DNA of 59,884 nt from Nitrospira sp. (GTDB lineage Bacteria > Nitrospirota > Nitrospiria > Nitrospirales > Nitrospiraceae): the NCBI GenBank assembly GCA_005116895.1, contig SWDO01000001.1:384661-444544 (forward strand), written 5' to 3'. The notes under the pieces are model-generated. The model ran no database searches, was not told the origin of the DNA, and saw nothing but the letters and a program-made list of their open reading frames with translations. Positions 16,708-25,601 of the stretch are shown piece after piece; position 1 is the first letter of the stretch, and each line of letters begins with the position of its first letter. The position numbers were made by a program, and so were the translations under genes.

Positions 16708-17724
16708 CTATCGCGAGGTAGGCGATAATGTCAGCTTGGCCGTCCGAACAAATCCAGAAGCCGTACTAAATGTATCTTCAACTGCAGAGGCCTCATAGCC
16801 GCAATGAACCATACAATCGGCGCACTTTTCATTTCGACCAGTTCCGTACTTCTCCCACTCCGTCAACTCCATTAACTCCCGGAATGTGGTGGTATACCCC
16901 TCTTGAAGCAAATAGCAGGGCTTCTGCCATCCAAACACGTTATACGTTGGATTCCCCCAGGGCGTACATTCGTACTGACGTTGCCCCATAAGGAAATCTA
17001 AAAACAACGGCGATTGGTTGAACTGCCAACCTGGCTTGGGGCGAGCAAGGATCTTGGAGAAGAGTTCTTGAGTCCGCTCCCGCTTCAAGAAGTGTTGCTG
17101 ATCTGGAGCTTTTTGGTAACTATACCCTGGGGAGATAGTCATTCCCTCGACACCGAGGGCCATCATTTCATCAAAAAATGTTCTGACCCTCTCTGGATTC
17201 GCGTCATCAAACAAGGTGGTGTTGGTCGTCACGCGATGACCACGCTTGAGTGCCGCCTTGATCGCCTTGACTGCCACCTCATACACCCCATCGCGACAGA
17301 CAGCCAAATCGTGCTCATCCTTAAGCCCATCCATGTGGATACTGAAGGTCAAGTATTTCGAAGGCTGATATTCGTCCAGCTTCCGTTCCAAGAGGATGGC
17401 GTTCGTGCAGAGATAAATATACTTCTTCCGATCTACCAAACCCTGTACGATCGTTGCGATTTCAGGATGAATGAGTGGTTCACCCCCAGGAATACTCACC
17501 ATGGGCGCTCCGCATTCCTCCGCCGCCGCCCAGCATTGTTCAGGGGTTAACCGCTTATCGAGGACATGATCAGGATACTGAATCTTCCCACAACCTGCGC
17601 AGGCTAGGTTACACCGAAAGAGCGGTTCAAGCATCAGCACCAAGGGATATCGCTTCACTCCCTTCAACTTCTGGGAGAGGACATACGTCGCCACAGTATA
17701 CATTTGGGAAATCGGAACAGCCAT
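16708..17724 (-). CDS. hpnH: Adenosyl-hopene transferase, radical SAM
   Basis: 338 residues from the ATG at 17724, chosen for its AAGGAG ribosome site and because family members start MAVP. The radical SAM cluster motif CNLACAGC (Cys38, Cys42, Cys45) binds the 4Fe-4S cluster, and GGEPL near residue 95 is the SAM-binding GGE motif. C-terminal cysteines (YECTPWGNP, CADCMVHCGYEA) form the SPASM-like end typical of HpnH. The enzyme joins the adenosyl group to hopene (diploptene), the first step of extended hopanoid (bacteriohopanepolyol) synthesis. It supports the hopanoid role of the squalene-hopene cyclase gene at 27957-30140, about 10 kb away. A palindrome upstream (17779-17797) may control it. 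Confidence 0.95.
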   Translation of the reverse strand: MAVPISQMYTVATYVLSQKLKGVKRYPLVLMLEPLFRCNLACAGCGKIQYPDHVLDKRLTPEQCWAAAEECGAPMVSIPGGEPLIHPEIATIVQGLVDRKKYIYLCTNAILLERKLDEYQPSKYLTFSIHMDGLKDEHDLAVCRDGVYEVAVKAIKAALKRGHRVTTNTTLFDDANPERVRTFFDEMMALGVEGMTISPGYSYQKAPDQQHFLKRERTQELFSKILARPKPGWQFNQSPLFLDFLMGQRQYECTPWGNPTYNVFGWQKPCYLLQEGYTTTFRELMELTEWEKYGTGRNEKCADCMVHCGYEASAVEDTFSTASGFVRTAKLTLSPTSR

Positions 17725-18154
17725 TCCGTTCTCCTTCACTCGCTCGCGTTGTTGTTCTTGCAACCCTATATATATGAACGGCTACGAGTCGTAGCCGCAC
17801 TTTGGAAGCACATGAATGTTCGGGATTGTAACATCTCGCCGAAGACGCGTCAATTTCTAGGTCTTCCACGCATAACACTGTCGATGGGAACGATCCCATC
17901 ACCCCCACATGCAGATCAGGTCGAAACGTAACCGCGATCTTGGTGAATTTTTGGAAACTGTATCCCATGACGAGGAGAAGGACCTTCGATGTAATCTGGA
18001 TCCTCGTGCCCACGCGTTGTGAAATACATCCATTTGCAATTCCCCTTAGCCAAGGAGGTAACTGATACGCCACTGAGAACACTGGGGACGCTTTCCCACC
18101 AGCGACCATGATGATAAAGCGATGAAGAGCCGGTAGGTCAGCAGAAGGTTGGGA
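17725..18154. other. Non-coding spacer upstream of hpnH
   Basis: No convincing gene on either strand. It contains the palindrome listed separately and, on the minus strand just downstream of it, an alternating TATATATA stretch (17768-17775). A frame at 17627-18109 on the minus strand overlaps hpnH and has no recognisable content; I treat it as chance. Confidence 0.5.
17779..17797. promoter_or_regulatory. Perfect 9-bp palindrome upstream of hpnH (candidate operator)
   Basis: CGGCTACGA, one base, then TCGTAGCCG: an exact dyad of 9+1+9. It is 55 bases upstream of the hpnH start and abuts an alternating TA stretch that could be part of a -10 region, the usual position for a repressor or activator dimer. 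No T-run follows it, which argues against a terminator. Confidence 0.45.
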
Positions 18155-18229
18155 TGGAGGCGCCGAGCGGGTTCGAACCGCTGCATCGCAGTTTTGCAGA
18201 CTGCTCCCTTACCACTTGGGTACGGCGCC
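18155..18229 (-). tRNA. tRNA-Cys (anticodon GCA)
   Basis: Minus-strand cloverleaf: acceptor GGCGCCG/CGGCGCC, D arm with AAGTGGTAAGG, anticodon stem GCAGT/ACTGC around the loop CTGCAAA (anticodon GCA), T loop TTCGAAC. Discriminator base T73, as expected for cysteine tRNA, followed by an encoded CCA. Confidence 0.97.
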
Positions 18230-18354
18230 TCAGAGGTCGGCATTATAGTCGCTTCGTTTTCTAGAACACAACACGCGCTCACCCAATTTTCAGTCAAAAA
18301 GATAACTTTGCTGAACATCGAACCCAGCGTTTAAAAAAACTCTGCCATGCGGCG

Positions 18355-19701
18355 TCATATCTCACTGACCACATGGGATGTGCTGGAGCGCGTGTAGTTA
18401 GGCTGCACGCTTGGATAGCCCCAACTGCCTCTACTGCTGAGAAGCAATCCATACAAGATTAACATTGCGATACCGAGATGATGGTAGCTCTTCAGCGCTT
18501 CCCATCTCGCCGAACCCACGACTTCATAGTTCAGCACCATAGTCAGCACCACATACACTGCCAACATGATATATCCCAAACGACTCAACCCGCCGCTCAC
18601 CTGAGCTGCTGCCGCGATGACGACACAGGCCGCTGGAATTAGCCATACCAGATGTTGATCCCATGTGATGGGAGAGAACAATAAGGCCAAGATCAAGGTT
18701 CCAGCGCAATCCCGTGCCCACGTAGGATCTCCAGGCCCTTGAAAGGCGCGGCGACTTGACCACGCAAATACACCAAGTAGGCTGATCGCGGCAACCCCAA
18801 CGATCCCGTTCGCAACGGGGGATGGCAGATCTAACACCGGTCGATATCCTGGATCCACCTGCCGAAGCCGATGGGTTGGTGGGTATGTGACCAGGTAGCG
18901 CAGCATGGTATGTCGGAGCGAGAGGTTCGCCTTCTGTAGTTCATTTTCTTGCCGACCCTCGGCCTGCCGATCAAGCACGGATAACACGGCATTCCTGGTC
19001 CATTCCGTGTGATGCTCCCACCAGCTTGTAGGTCCCATATATAAAAGTGGCAACAGAATCCACAAGACCGTGGCAAGTACCGTGTACAAGGCGACTCGCC
19101 ATTGCCGCTTCCAAAGAAACAGAAGCACGAAGAGTGCCGGAGTGATCTTGAGCACGATGCCAAGTCCAACTAAAGCAGCTCCCAACCGTTCTTTCCCAAC
19201 CCATATCGAGTAACTGCCACCGGCCAGAATACCCAGCAGGATGAGATGCGGACCTCCGTCGTCGAGATCGTTCAAGATAAATTGTAGCGTTAATAACCCT
19301 GCACCGATCCCGACCAAGAGCCGGCTCCACACGTTCGCGTCTGATCTGCCACACAACATGCGGTGGAACAACATGGTGGTAATGACTAAGCATCCGATAG
19401 CGACGGCATAACGCAGAGCTAAGCTCGGGTTCCTATCCAGAATGAGCAAGGGAGCGAAATAGATGCCGGTGGTTGGTAAATACATGTAGCAGTAGTCATT
19501 GGCGTAGAGATAATCCCCTGTGAGAAAGCGTCGTCCGATCTCACGATGGATATCGATGTCACGAAAGTGAAATGACCTCCCGAAGGAGATGATGTAGCCA
19601 TGCACCATCGCCGCAATCGCGAGACTGAGCTTCACCAGCCTCACAAAGAGAACGGACCTGACAAAATCGTTGATCCTGTGAATGATCGGTTTTGATTCCA
19701 T
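18355..19701 (-). CDS. GT87-like polytopic glycosyltransferase
   Basis: 448 residues from the ATG at 19701; the frame extends to 19743 and the exact start is uncertain because no strong ribosome site is seen. Ten or more hydrophobic segments are present. FHFRDIDIHREIGRRFLTGDYLYA near the N-terminus, with an acidic pair in the first outside loop, and the block LVGLGIVLKITPALFVLLFLWKRQWR match the DUF2029/GT87 family, which uses polyprenyl-phosphate sugars at the membrane. The acceptor is unknown; glycosylation of lipids or wall components is inferred from the family. It is downstream of ispG on the same strand, 109 bases away. Confidence 0.75.
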   Translation of the reverse strand: MESKPIIHRINDFVRSVLFVRLVKLSLAIAAMVHGYIISFGRSFHFRDIDIHREIGRRFLTGDYLYANDYCYMYLPTTGIYFAPLLILDRNPSLALRYAVAIGCLVITTMLFHRMLCGRSDANVWSRLLVGIGAGLLTLQFILNDLDDGGPHLILLGILAGGSYSIWVGKERLGAALVGLGIVLKITPALFVLLFLWKRQWRVALYTVLATVLWILLPLLYMGPTSWWEHHTEWTRNAVLSVLDRQAEGRQENELQKANLSLRHTMLRYLVTYPPTHRLRQVDPGYRPVLDLPSPVANGIVGVAAISLLGVFAWSSRRAFQGPGDPTWARDCAGTLILALLFSPITWDQHLVWLIPAACVVIAAAAQVSGGLSRLGYIMLAVYVVLTMVLNYEVVGSARWEALKSYHHLGIAMLILYGLLLSSRGSWGYPSVQPNYTRSSTSHVVSEI

Positions 19702-19810
19702 GGTTGACCGGCACCAATACATGACCTCTAGAGGACACGTCAATCGTTTCTTTTGCAGAAAAAGCCTGGAGTTAGATTATGTAGGTGAGAAGCGGCCTTA
19801 ACAGCGGCCG

Positions 19811-20995
19811 TTACCTGCGGGGCAAGACCGGTATTTCTCTTCCAAGCGTTGAGAGATGATCCGACTGAGGGATAAGGGGTTCCCAACCGTTTTCCGTCGA
19901 AGACGCGGTAGGTGCACCGTTCCCTTCCGCCTCTTTTTCCTTAGCAAGCTGCTCCACTTCCTCAATGAGTGTATCCATTAATTCTTCCATGGGAACCTTG
20001 CGAACAAGCTTACCCTTCTTGAACAAAATACCTTTGCCCTCACCACCGGCGATCCCGATGTCGGCCTCTTTGCCCTCTCCAATGCCATTCACAACACAGC
20101 CGAGCACCGACACGTTCAACGGGGTCTTAATGTGGCCAAGTTTCTTTTCCAGCTCGTTCGCCATGCGCACGACATCGATCTCCACACGTCCGCACGTCGG
20201 ACAGGCGATCACGTTGATCCCACGATGCCGCAGTTCCAAAGACTTCAGGATTTCGAATCCGACCTTGACTTCTTCCACCGGATCGGCGGCGAGCGAGACG
20301 CGAAGTGTATCGCCGATGCCTTGGGACAACAGGTAGCCGAGCCCGATCGACGATTTCACAGCGCCAGTCATGGCCGTGCCGGCTTCTGTAATGCCGATGT
20401 GCAGAGGATACTCGGACTGCATCGCAAAGAGCCAGTAGGCATCGATGGCGTGCTTGACGTCGGAGGCCTTGAGCGACACCTTCATGTTGGTAAAGCCGAC
20501 ATCCTCCAGCGCATGCACCGCGTTGAGCGCCGATTCAGAAAGCGCTTCAGGCGAAGGCCATCCGTATTTTTCCAACAACGGACGTTCGAGCGAGCCTCCG
20601 TTGACGCCGACTCGAATCGGAATGCCATGATCATTGACCGCTTTGATGACTTCTTCAACTTTCCACCAGGTGCCGATGTTGCCGGGATTGATGCGGACGC
20701 AATCAACGACTGCGGCAGCTTTTAAGGCAAGGCGGTAATCGAAGTGAATGTCCGCGATCAAGGGCACCGTCATCGCTGCTTTGATCTGAGGCAGGACTGC
20801 GGCGGCTTCCTCGTCCGGCACGGCCACACGGATAATTTCACAACCGGCGGCTTCAAGCCGATGAATCTCCGCGACCGTAGCAGTCACATTGCGTGTGTCT
20901 GTCGAACACATGGATTGCACGGACACAGGAGCGTCGCCTCCGACCTTTACCGTGCCGACCGAAATCTGTCGAGTTTTTCGCCTGGCAATATGCAT
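19811..20995 (-). CDS. ispG: 4-hydroxy-3-methylbut-2-enyl-diphosphate synthase
   Basis: 394 residues, the length of the bacterial single-domain type. It begins IARRKTRQISVGTVKVGG and contains PLIADIHFDYRLAL. The C-terminal 4Fe-4S ligands lie in ACPTCGRVEID and in VLGCVVNGIGEGKEADIGIAGG. It converts methylerythritol cyclodiphosphate to HMBPP, the second-to-last step of the MEP pathway, and needs reduced flavodoxin or ferredoxin. It lies 39 bases after dxs, so the two are probably co-transcribed; ispH is at 35432-36394. It has an extra C-terminal tail of about 45 residues rich in Glu and Ser, which is probably disordered. Confidence 0.97.
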   Translation of the reverse strand: MHIARRKTRQISVGTVKVGGDAPVSVQSMCSTDTRNVTATVAEIHRLEAAGCEIIRVAVPDEEAAAVLPQIKAAMTVPLIADIHFDYRLALKAAAVVDCVRINPGNIGTWWKVEEVIKAVNDHGIPIRVGVNGGSLERPLLEKYGWPSPEALSESALNAVHALEDVGFTNMKVSLKASDVKHAIDAYWLFAMQSEYPLHIGITEAGTAMTGAVKSSIGLGYLLSQGIGDTLRVSLAADPVEEVKVGFEILKSLELRHRGINVIACPTCGRVEIDVVRMANELEKKLGHIKTPLNVSVLGCVVNGIGEGKEADIGIAGGEGKGILFKKGKLVRKVPMEELMDTLIEEVEQLAKEKEAEGNGAPTASSTENGWEPLIPQSDHLSTLGREIPVLPRR

Positions 20996-21034
20996 CTGCC
21001 GTAACTTTCTTATCTCTTACTCTTCACGCCCGAA

Positions 21035-22981
21035 TCAGCTCCCCTGTTCGTCTCCATGGGGGAGATGGCTAGCGAACGCCGCATCTGTGAGAGGTGATTG
21101 CATGGCTGGTGTTTTACCGATAAGTTCCTTCACGCTTTGATAGATCCCTTCAGCCGTCAAACCATACCGTTCCCGCAACAAGTCTTGTGGCCCCTGTTCA
21201 ATATACCAATCAGGTAGGCCTAGAACCTTTGTCTTTACCTCCGTCACCCCGGCTTCCGAAATGGTTTCCAGCACGGCAGACCCAAACCCACCGATCTTGC
21301 AACCTTCTTCCACCGTTACGACATAGCGCACCCGCTTCGCCACATCGACGATCAATTCATGATCGAGTGGCTTGACGAATCGTCCGTTCACGACCGCTGC
21401 GGAGATCCCTTCGCTACTGAGCCGTTCGGCGGCTTGATGCGCCTGCCAGACCGACACGCCGATTGCGATAATGGCTACGTCCGTCCCGTCCTTGATCAAC
21501 TCCCCTTTGCCAATAGGCAACGCCTGGGCCGTCGCGTCCATCGTGACCCCGAGACTGACGCCGCGCGGATAGCGCACGGAAATCGGGCCCTCATGCTGCA
21601 CGCACGTTTTCATCATATGCTGTAATTCATTTTCATCTTTCGGCGCCATGACAACCATGTTGGGAACGTGGCGCAGATAGGCGTAGTCGAAGGCGCCATG
21701 ATGGGTCGTCCCATCTTCGGCGACGAGCCCGCCTCGATCGATGCAAAAGACAACGGGAAGATTCTGAGTCGCCACATCGTGCACCACCTGATCGTAGGCC
21801 CGCTGGAGGAAGGTCGCATACATGACAACAACCGGCTTTATGCCCTGCGTCGCAAGCCCCGCAGCAAACGTCACTGCATGCTGCTCGGCGATGCCGACGT
21901 CATAGAGACGATCTGGAAATTCTTTTTCAAATGCCGTCAGCCCTGTCCCTTCGCACATCGCCGCCGTGATGGCCACAACGCGCTTATCTTCACGGGCCAA
22001 CTTAACCAGGGCGTCCATTGCAATCGCCGTGTATGAAGGACGTGCGGCTTTCTTGGCCGGTGCGCCAGTCGACCGAACGAACGGCGGACAGGCATGGAAC
22101 CATACCGGATTCTTCATGGCCGGTTCGTAGCCGAGCCCCTTCTTCGTAATGACGTGAAGGAGGACCGGCCCCTTCATTTTCAGCACATTCTCGATCGTCG
22201 GAAGGAGATGCTCAAAGTTGTGGCCGTCGATGGGACCACTGTATTGGAACCCAAGTTCTTCAAAGAGCAATCCAGGGAGAATCACGCCTTTCGCAAGCTC
22301 TTCGGCTCGGCGAGCGAGCTTCTGCATGTCGGAGCCGATGTGAGGAATTTTCCCCAATAGCTGACCGGTCTCTTCACGCATCTTCCCATAGAACTCGCCG
22401 GTAATGGTTCGACTCAGGTAGGCAGAAATGGCTCCGACATTCTTCGAGATTGACATTTGGTTGTCGTTCAAAATCACGAGAAAATCTTTTCCGAGCCCAC
22501 CCGCATGATGCAGCCCTTCCAGCGTCATCCCCGCCGTCATGGCGCCGTCACCGACGACACAGACAACCTTGTTCCTCTGTTTCAACTGCTCTCTCGCTTC
22601 GACCATGCCAAAGGCAGCAGATACTCCAGTCCCCGCATGACCGGCGTTGAAGGTATCGTACTCACTCTCTTCCCGTTTACAAAATCCACTCAATCCACCG
22701 TACTGGCGAAGCGTGTGAAACTGCTCGCGCCGGCCAGTGAGGAGTTTGTGGGTGTAGGACTGATTACTGGTGTCCCAAACAATCTTGTCGGTCGGTGTAT
22801 CGAGAAGGTATTGCAAGGCGACGGTGAGTTCGACGACGCCTAAATTCGAGGCAAGGTGTCCCCCCACATTTGAGACCGCCCCGATAATCTGTTCACGAAT
22901 CTCCTGGCACAATGCCGGGAATTTATCTGGAGACAACCGCTTCAGATCGGCAGGACTATGGATCGTCTTCAGTAGGGACAT
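21035..22981 (-). CDS. dxs: 1-deoxy-D-xylulose-5-phosphate synthase
   Basis: 648 residues from the ATG at 22981, chosen over an upstream frame because GAAGGAGA precedes it. Thiamine-diphosphate site: GDGAMTAGMTLEGLHHAG with NDNQMSISKNVG. The transketolase-type second domain contains DRGGLVAEDGTTHHG, and the C-terminal transketolase domain follows (about 520-640). It condenses pyruvate and glyceraldehyde 3-phosphate, the committed MEP-pathway step. The gene sits between the Omp85/Mla/shc block and ispG; dxs beside hopanoid genes is a recurring arrangement in hopanoid producers and probably supplies squalene precursor. Confidence 0.97.
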   Translation of the reverse strand: MSLLKTIHSPADLKRLSPDKFPALCQEIREQIIGAVSNVGGHLASNLGVVELTVALQYLLDTPTDKIVWDTSNQSYTHKLLTGRREQFHTLRQYGGLSGFCKREESEYDTFNAGHAGTGVSAAFGMVEAREQLKQRNKVVCVVGDGAMTAGMTLEGLHHAGGLGKDFLVILNDNQMSISKNVGAISAYLSRTITGEFYGKMREETGQLLGKIPHIGSDMQKLARRAEELAKGVILPGLLFEELGFQYSGPIDGHNFEHLLPTIENVLKMKGPVLLHVITKKGLGYEPAMKNPVWFHACPPFVRSTGAPAKKAARPSYTAIAMDALVKLAREDKRVVAITAAMCEGTGLTAFEKEFPDRLYDVGIAEQHAVTFAAGLATQGIKPVVVMYATFLQRAYDQVVHDVATQNLPVVFCIDRGGLVAEDGTTHHGAFDYAYLRHVPNMVVMAPKDENELQHMMKTCVQHEGPISVRYPRGVSLGVTMDATAQALPIGKGELIKDGTDVAIIAIGVSVWQAHQAAERLSSEGISAAVVNGRFVKPLDHELIVDVAKRVRYVVTVEEGCKIGGFGSAVLETISEAGVTEVKTKVLGLPDWYIEQGPQDLLRERYGLTAEGIYQSVKELIGKTPAMQSPLTDAAFASHLPHGDEQGS

Positions 22982-23181
22982 AGATGGTCTCCTTCGTTCT
23001 CGCCCCATCGGCAGCAGTCCTACGCACAGGACTAATAGGCACCGTGTGTCCAGGTGCTAAATTTTCGTGGATTTTCACACACGAATCACATGAAGTCAAG
23101 CACTTACGAAAGGTGCTATGGGGGAGCGCCCTCTCTGCTGAACCTTGATATAAAGGGACCGGACTGTCCTATGTTGGTACG

Positions 23182-23197
23182 GACACCAGATGGTGTC
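23182..23197 (-). terminator. Short perfect hairpin just after the Omp85 stop
   Basis: GACACCA and TGGTGTC with a two-base loop, starting two bases after the stop codon of the Omp85 gene on the minus strand. It lacks a T-run, so it may mark transcript 3' processing rather than strong termination before dxs. Confidence 0.35.
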
Positions 23198-23199
23198 GG

Positions 23200-24408
23200 T
23201 TAGTACGGAAAGTCGAGCCCGGCAAAAATGGCTCCTCCTTCTTTGCTGAATCCATAATCGATCCGTCCCACTACATTAGGCCTGATGATTCCACGAAACC
23301 CGATACCCGGCGTTATACGATAATCTTTAAAGCTCACGTTCTTGAACGAGTTAAACACCTGTCCGGTATCGATGAACGGCGCAATCTCAAAATCCGCCAT
23401 GACCCCGGCGAGACGCGTGCGCAAAATATGAATCCGCTCCTCAACACTGAACGAGATAAGTTGTTTGTCGATGTATCGATCGACCCCAAAGCCACGCAGA
23501 TTGTTTTGCCCCCCGAGCGAACTCTGCTCATAAAACGGAACATCGGTGCCCAGGGTGGCTTGCAATTCTCCACGAATCACCAAGATGGCCCGCTTGGACT
23601 CGCTCGCGAACATCTTCTTGACTTCGAGCCCATACCGGGAATAAAGCGGCTCTGCACCTGGTTTGAAGTTATAGTTCAGCTCGGCATAGGCCGTGATCGC
23701 CGTCCCGTCGGTCGGTGTGACGAGGTTATTACGTGTATCGTAATGGAAGCTGATCCGCTGACCGAGAATCGTCGCGCCCTGCACACCAGGAGCGTCGGGA
23801 AAAAGATCCCCCGAAAACGGGAGATCAGTGGCTCCTTGCTGGATCGGTTGCATGTGCCTCAACCGTTGACTGATTGCAATTTGCGTGACCTCGTTCGCAT
23901 GAACCCCGAACTTCCAGTTCAACCTCGTCTCAGAAGCCGTATAATTCGTCTGTTGTCCTTCGACGGTAGTCGGACCAAGTCCGAAAAATCGAACCGTGGC
24001 GTTCTTGAAATGCATCGCACTGAGTCCAATACTATACCGACCATTGCTGAACCCTGGATCAACATAACTCACAAGAAATTTTCGTTCGATTCGTTCGGTC
24101 CAGGATGCAATCCCTCGGAGTTCTTTTCCGCCAGGCTCATAATGAAACAGATTAATCGTTCCACGAGTGCCAACGATCGAGTTATAAACCACCATCGGCG
24201 CAACTAAATACTTGAGATCGCCATCCGGCCCCGTGATCAGGGCCGGCACAATCATCCCGATGTCATTGCCGTCGTTTTTACTGGAACTCACGGCGGGGAT
24301 CGGGAAATACTTTACTTCCGCCCCAGCGCGGTCGGAGAAAATAGGAAAGACGCTCCACAACACCAGACAGGCAATACAACGGACAAGGCTACGCATACAC
24401 GTACTCAT
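23200..24408 (-). CDS. Omp85-family (surface antigen D15-like) outer-membrane beta-barrel
   Basis: 402 residues from the ATG at 24408 (the frame is open to 24492, but that would overlap mlaC). A signal peptide (about 6-27) is followed directly by barrel strands. LRGFGVDRYIDKQ near 300 is the conserved substrate loop of Omp85 proteins, and the protein ends in an aromatic residue (GLDFPY), as outer-membrane barrels do. No POTRA repeats are visible in the 402 residues, unlike BamA (about 800) or TamA (about 580). Adjacent to mlaC on the same strand (16 bases), so an outer-membrane partner for lipid transfer is inferred. Confidence 0.82.
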   Translation of the reverse strand: MSTCMRSLVRCIACLVLWSVFPIFSDRAGAEVKYFPIPAVSSSKNDGNDIGMIVPALITGPDGDLKYLVAPMVVYNSIVGTRGTINLFHYEPGGKELRGIASWTERIERKFLVSYVDPGFSNGRYSIGLSAMHFKNATVRFFGLGPTTVEGQQTNYTASETRLNWKFGVHANEVTQIAISQRLRHMQPIQQGATDLPFSGDLFPDAPGVQGATILGQRISFHYDTRNNLVTPTDGTAITAYAELNYNFKPGAEPLYSRYGLEVKKMFASESKRAILVIRGELQATLGTDVPFYEQSSLGGQNNLRGFGVDRYIDKQLISFSVEERIHILRTRLAGVMADFEIAPFIDTGQVFNSFKNVSFKDYRITPGIGFRGIIRPNVVGRIDYGFSKEGGAIFAGLDFPY

Positions 24409-24424
24409 GATTCCGCAAACGACG

Positions 24425-25066
24425 TTATGGCGCCTTGAGCTTGTCGGATTTTTTGCGGAGCTGATCGACGAGATCTGAATAAGAAGAGGCACGAAGAATC
24501 TTCGTAAACTGCCCGCGATAGTTGTTCACCAGACTGACTCCGTCCACGACGACGTCATAGACCCGCCAATCATCTGCCTTATTGACCAAGCGATAGTCAA
24601 GCGGGATCTCCGTCTTTCCCGAAAGCACTTTAGTCCTGACTTCCGCGTACTCCTTCTCCGTTCGTTCATTGAGATACTGCACACCTTCGCCAGAATAGGT
24701 TTCGACCTTGTCTGCATACGAATTGGTCAGCAACGTCCGAAAGAGATCGACAAATTCTTGTTTCTGCTGATCAGTCAGCTGGTTCCAGGGAGCCCCAAGC
24801 GCCCGTCGAGACATTTCCGTATAGTCAAATCGAGCCGACACCACCTTCTCAAGTAGGTGTCGACGTTCCTCGGACTTCGCCGGTTGCTTAAGTTCCTTTT
24901 CCTTTACGATACGAAGCACTTCATCGATCGTCGATTTCATGGAATCGGTAGGAGGCCCAGCATATCCTGGTACCGCCACCACTCCGATACCGACGACCAT
25001 CATAAGCACCGTGAACCACGAGCTGCTGCCTCTCCACTCAGTCCACGTATTTCTGATCGCTATCAT
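24425..25066 (-). CDS. mlaC: MlaC/HpnM-type periplasmic phospholipid- or hopanoid-binding protein
   Basis: 213 residues with an N-terminal signal peptide or anchor (about 15-36, cleavage near GYAGPP). The body matches the Tol-tolerance Ttg2D/MlaC family: RFDYTEMSRRALGAPWNQLTDQQKQEF and YRLVNKADDWRVYDVVVDGVSLVNNYRGQF. The family carries lipid between the outer- and inner-membrane parts of the Mla system, and the HpnM branch occurs in hopanoid loci. Here it follows mlaD by a 79-base AT-rich spacer, and shc and hpnG are in the same run of genes. Cargo (phospholipid or hopanoid) is inferred. Confidence 0.9.
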   Translation of the reverse strand: MIAIRNTWTEWRGSSSWFTVLMMVVGIGVVAVPGYAGPPTDSMKSTIDEVLRIVKEKELKQPAKSEERRHLLEKVVSARFDYTEMSRRALGAPWNQLTDQQKQEFVDLFRTLLTNSYADKVETYSGEGVQYLNERTEKEYAEVRTKVLSGKTEIPLDYRLVNKADDWRVYDVVVDGVSLVNNYRGQFTKILRASSYSDLVDQLRKKSDKLKAP

Positions 25067-25145
25067 CGCGCCCCTCTCTCCGACACCAATATATATTTAT
25101 ATATTTATGTTCGTCTTTCCTGCCACACCAAACAGACAGATCCGG
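25067..25145 (-). promoter_or_regulatory. AT-rich spacer before mlaC
   Basis: In an otherwise close-packed operon, these 79 bases include an uninterrupted A/T run (about 25089-25108, alternating TA and TTA steps). It could be an internal promoter or a melting RNA element just upstream of the mlaC start. Inference only. Confidence 0.3.
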
Positions 25146-25589
25146 TTAGTTGACCTTACCATGAACGTATTGACTCACCAACTCCTCCAAGTCGAGACCT
25201 GATTCCGTATCACGAATGGCATCTCCCGGTTTCAGAGGATCTCCTCCTCCTCCCGGCGAGAGCGCGAGGTATTTTTCTCCGATGATCCCTCTGGTTTTAA
25301 TCGAGGCAATAGTATCGGAATAGAGCTTCGTCCCATTTTGAACCACCAGCCTCACCATCGCCCGATCTTCCTTCAGACTGATCCCCTTGACTCGGCCAAC
25401 CTCAACGCCGGCAACCTCCACAGCCGCTCCGGACTTCAGCCCTGTGGCTGAATTGAACAGCGCATCCACTTCGTAGACATCTCCCCCGATGAGTTCCAAC
25501 TTGCCAAGTTTCATCGAGAGATAGCCCAAACAGACAATCCCGACCAGCACGAAGACCCCGACGATCAGCTCCAATCTGTTTTTCTCCAT
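25146..25589 (-). CDS. mlaD: MlaD-type MCE-domain lipid transport protein
   Basis: 147 residues, the usual MlaD length. One N-terminal membrane helix (about 8-26, ELIVGVFVLVGIVCLGYLSM) is followed by the MCE domain: YEVDALFNSATGLKSGAAVEVAGVEVGRV and IKTRGIIGEKYLALSPGG. MCE proteins form hexameric rings that hold lipid at the periplasmic face of the MlaFE transporter. The ATG has GGGGAG upstream and is 13 bases after mlaF. The domain is complete and no change to key residues is seen. Confidence 0.95.
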   Translation of the reverse strand: MEKNRLELIVGVFVLVGIVCLGYLSMKLGKLELIGGDVYEVDALFNSATGLKSGAAVEVAGVEVGRVKGISLKEDRAMVRLVVQNGTKLYSDTIASIKTRGIIGEKYLALSPGGGGDPLKPGDAIRDTESGLDLEELVSQYVHGKVN

Positions 25590-25601
25590 TATGGCACTCC
25601 C

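Noticed and set aside
17627..18109. Minus-strand frame upstream of and overlapping hpnH
   Set aside because: No ribosome site, no family match and the frame conflicts with hpnH.
23009..23199. A short hidden gene between Omp85 and dxs
   Set aside because: Only a small hairpin and the dxs promoter region are evident; no frame of useful length.
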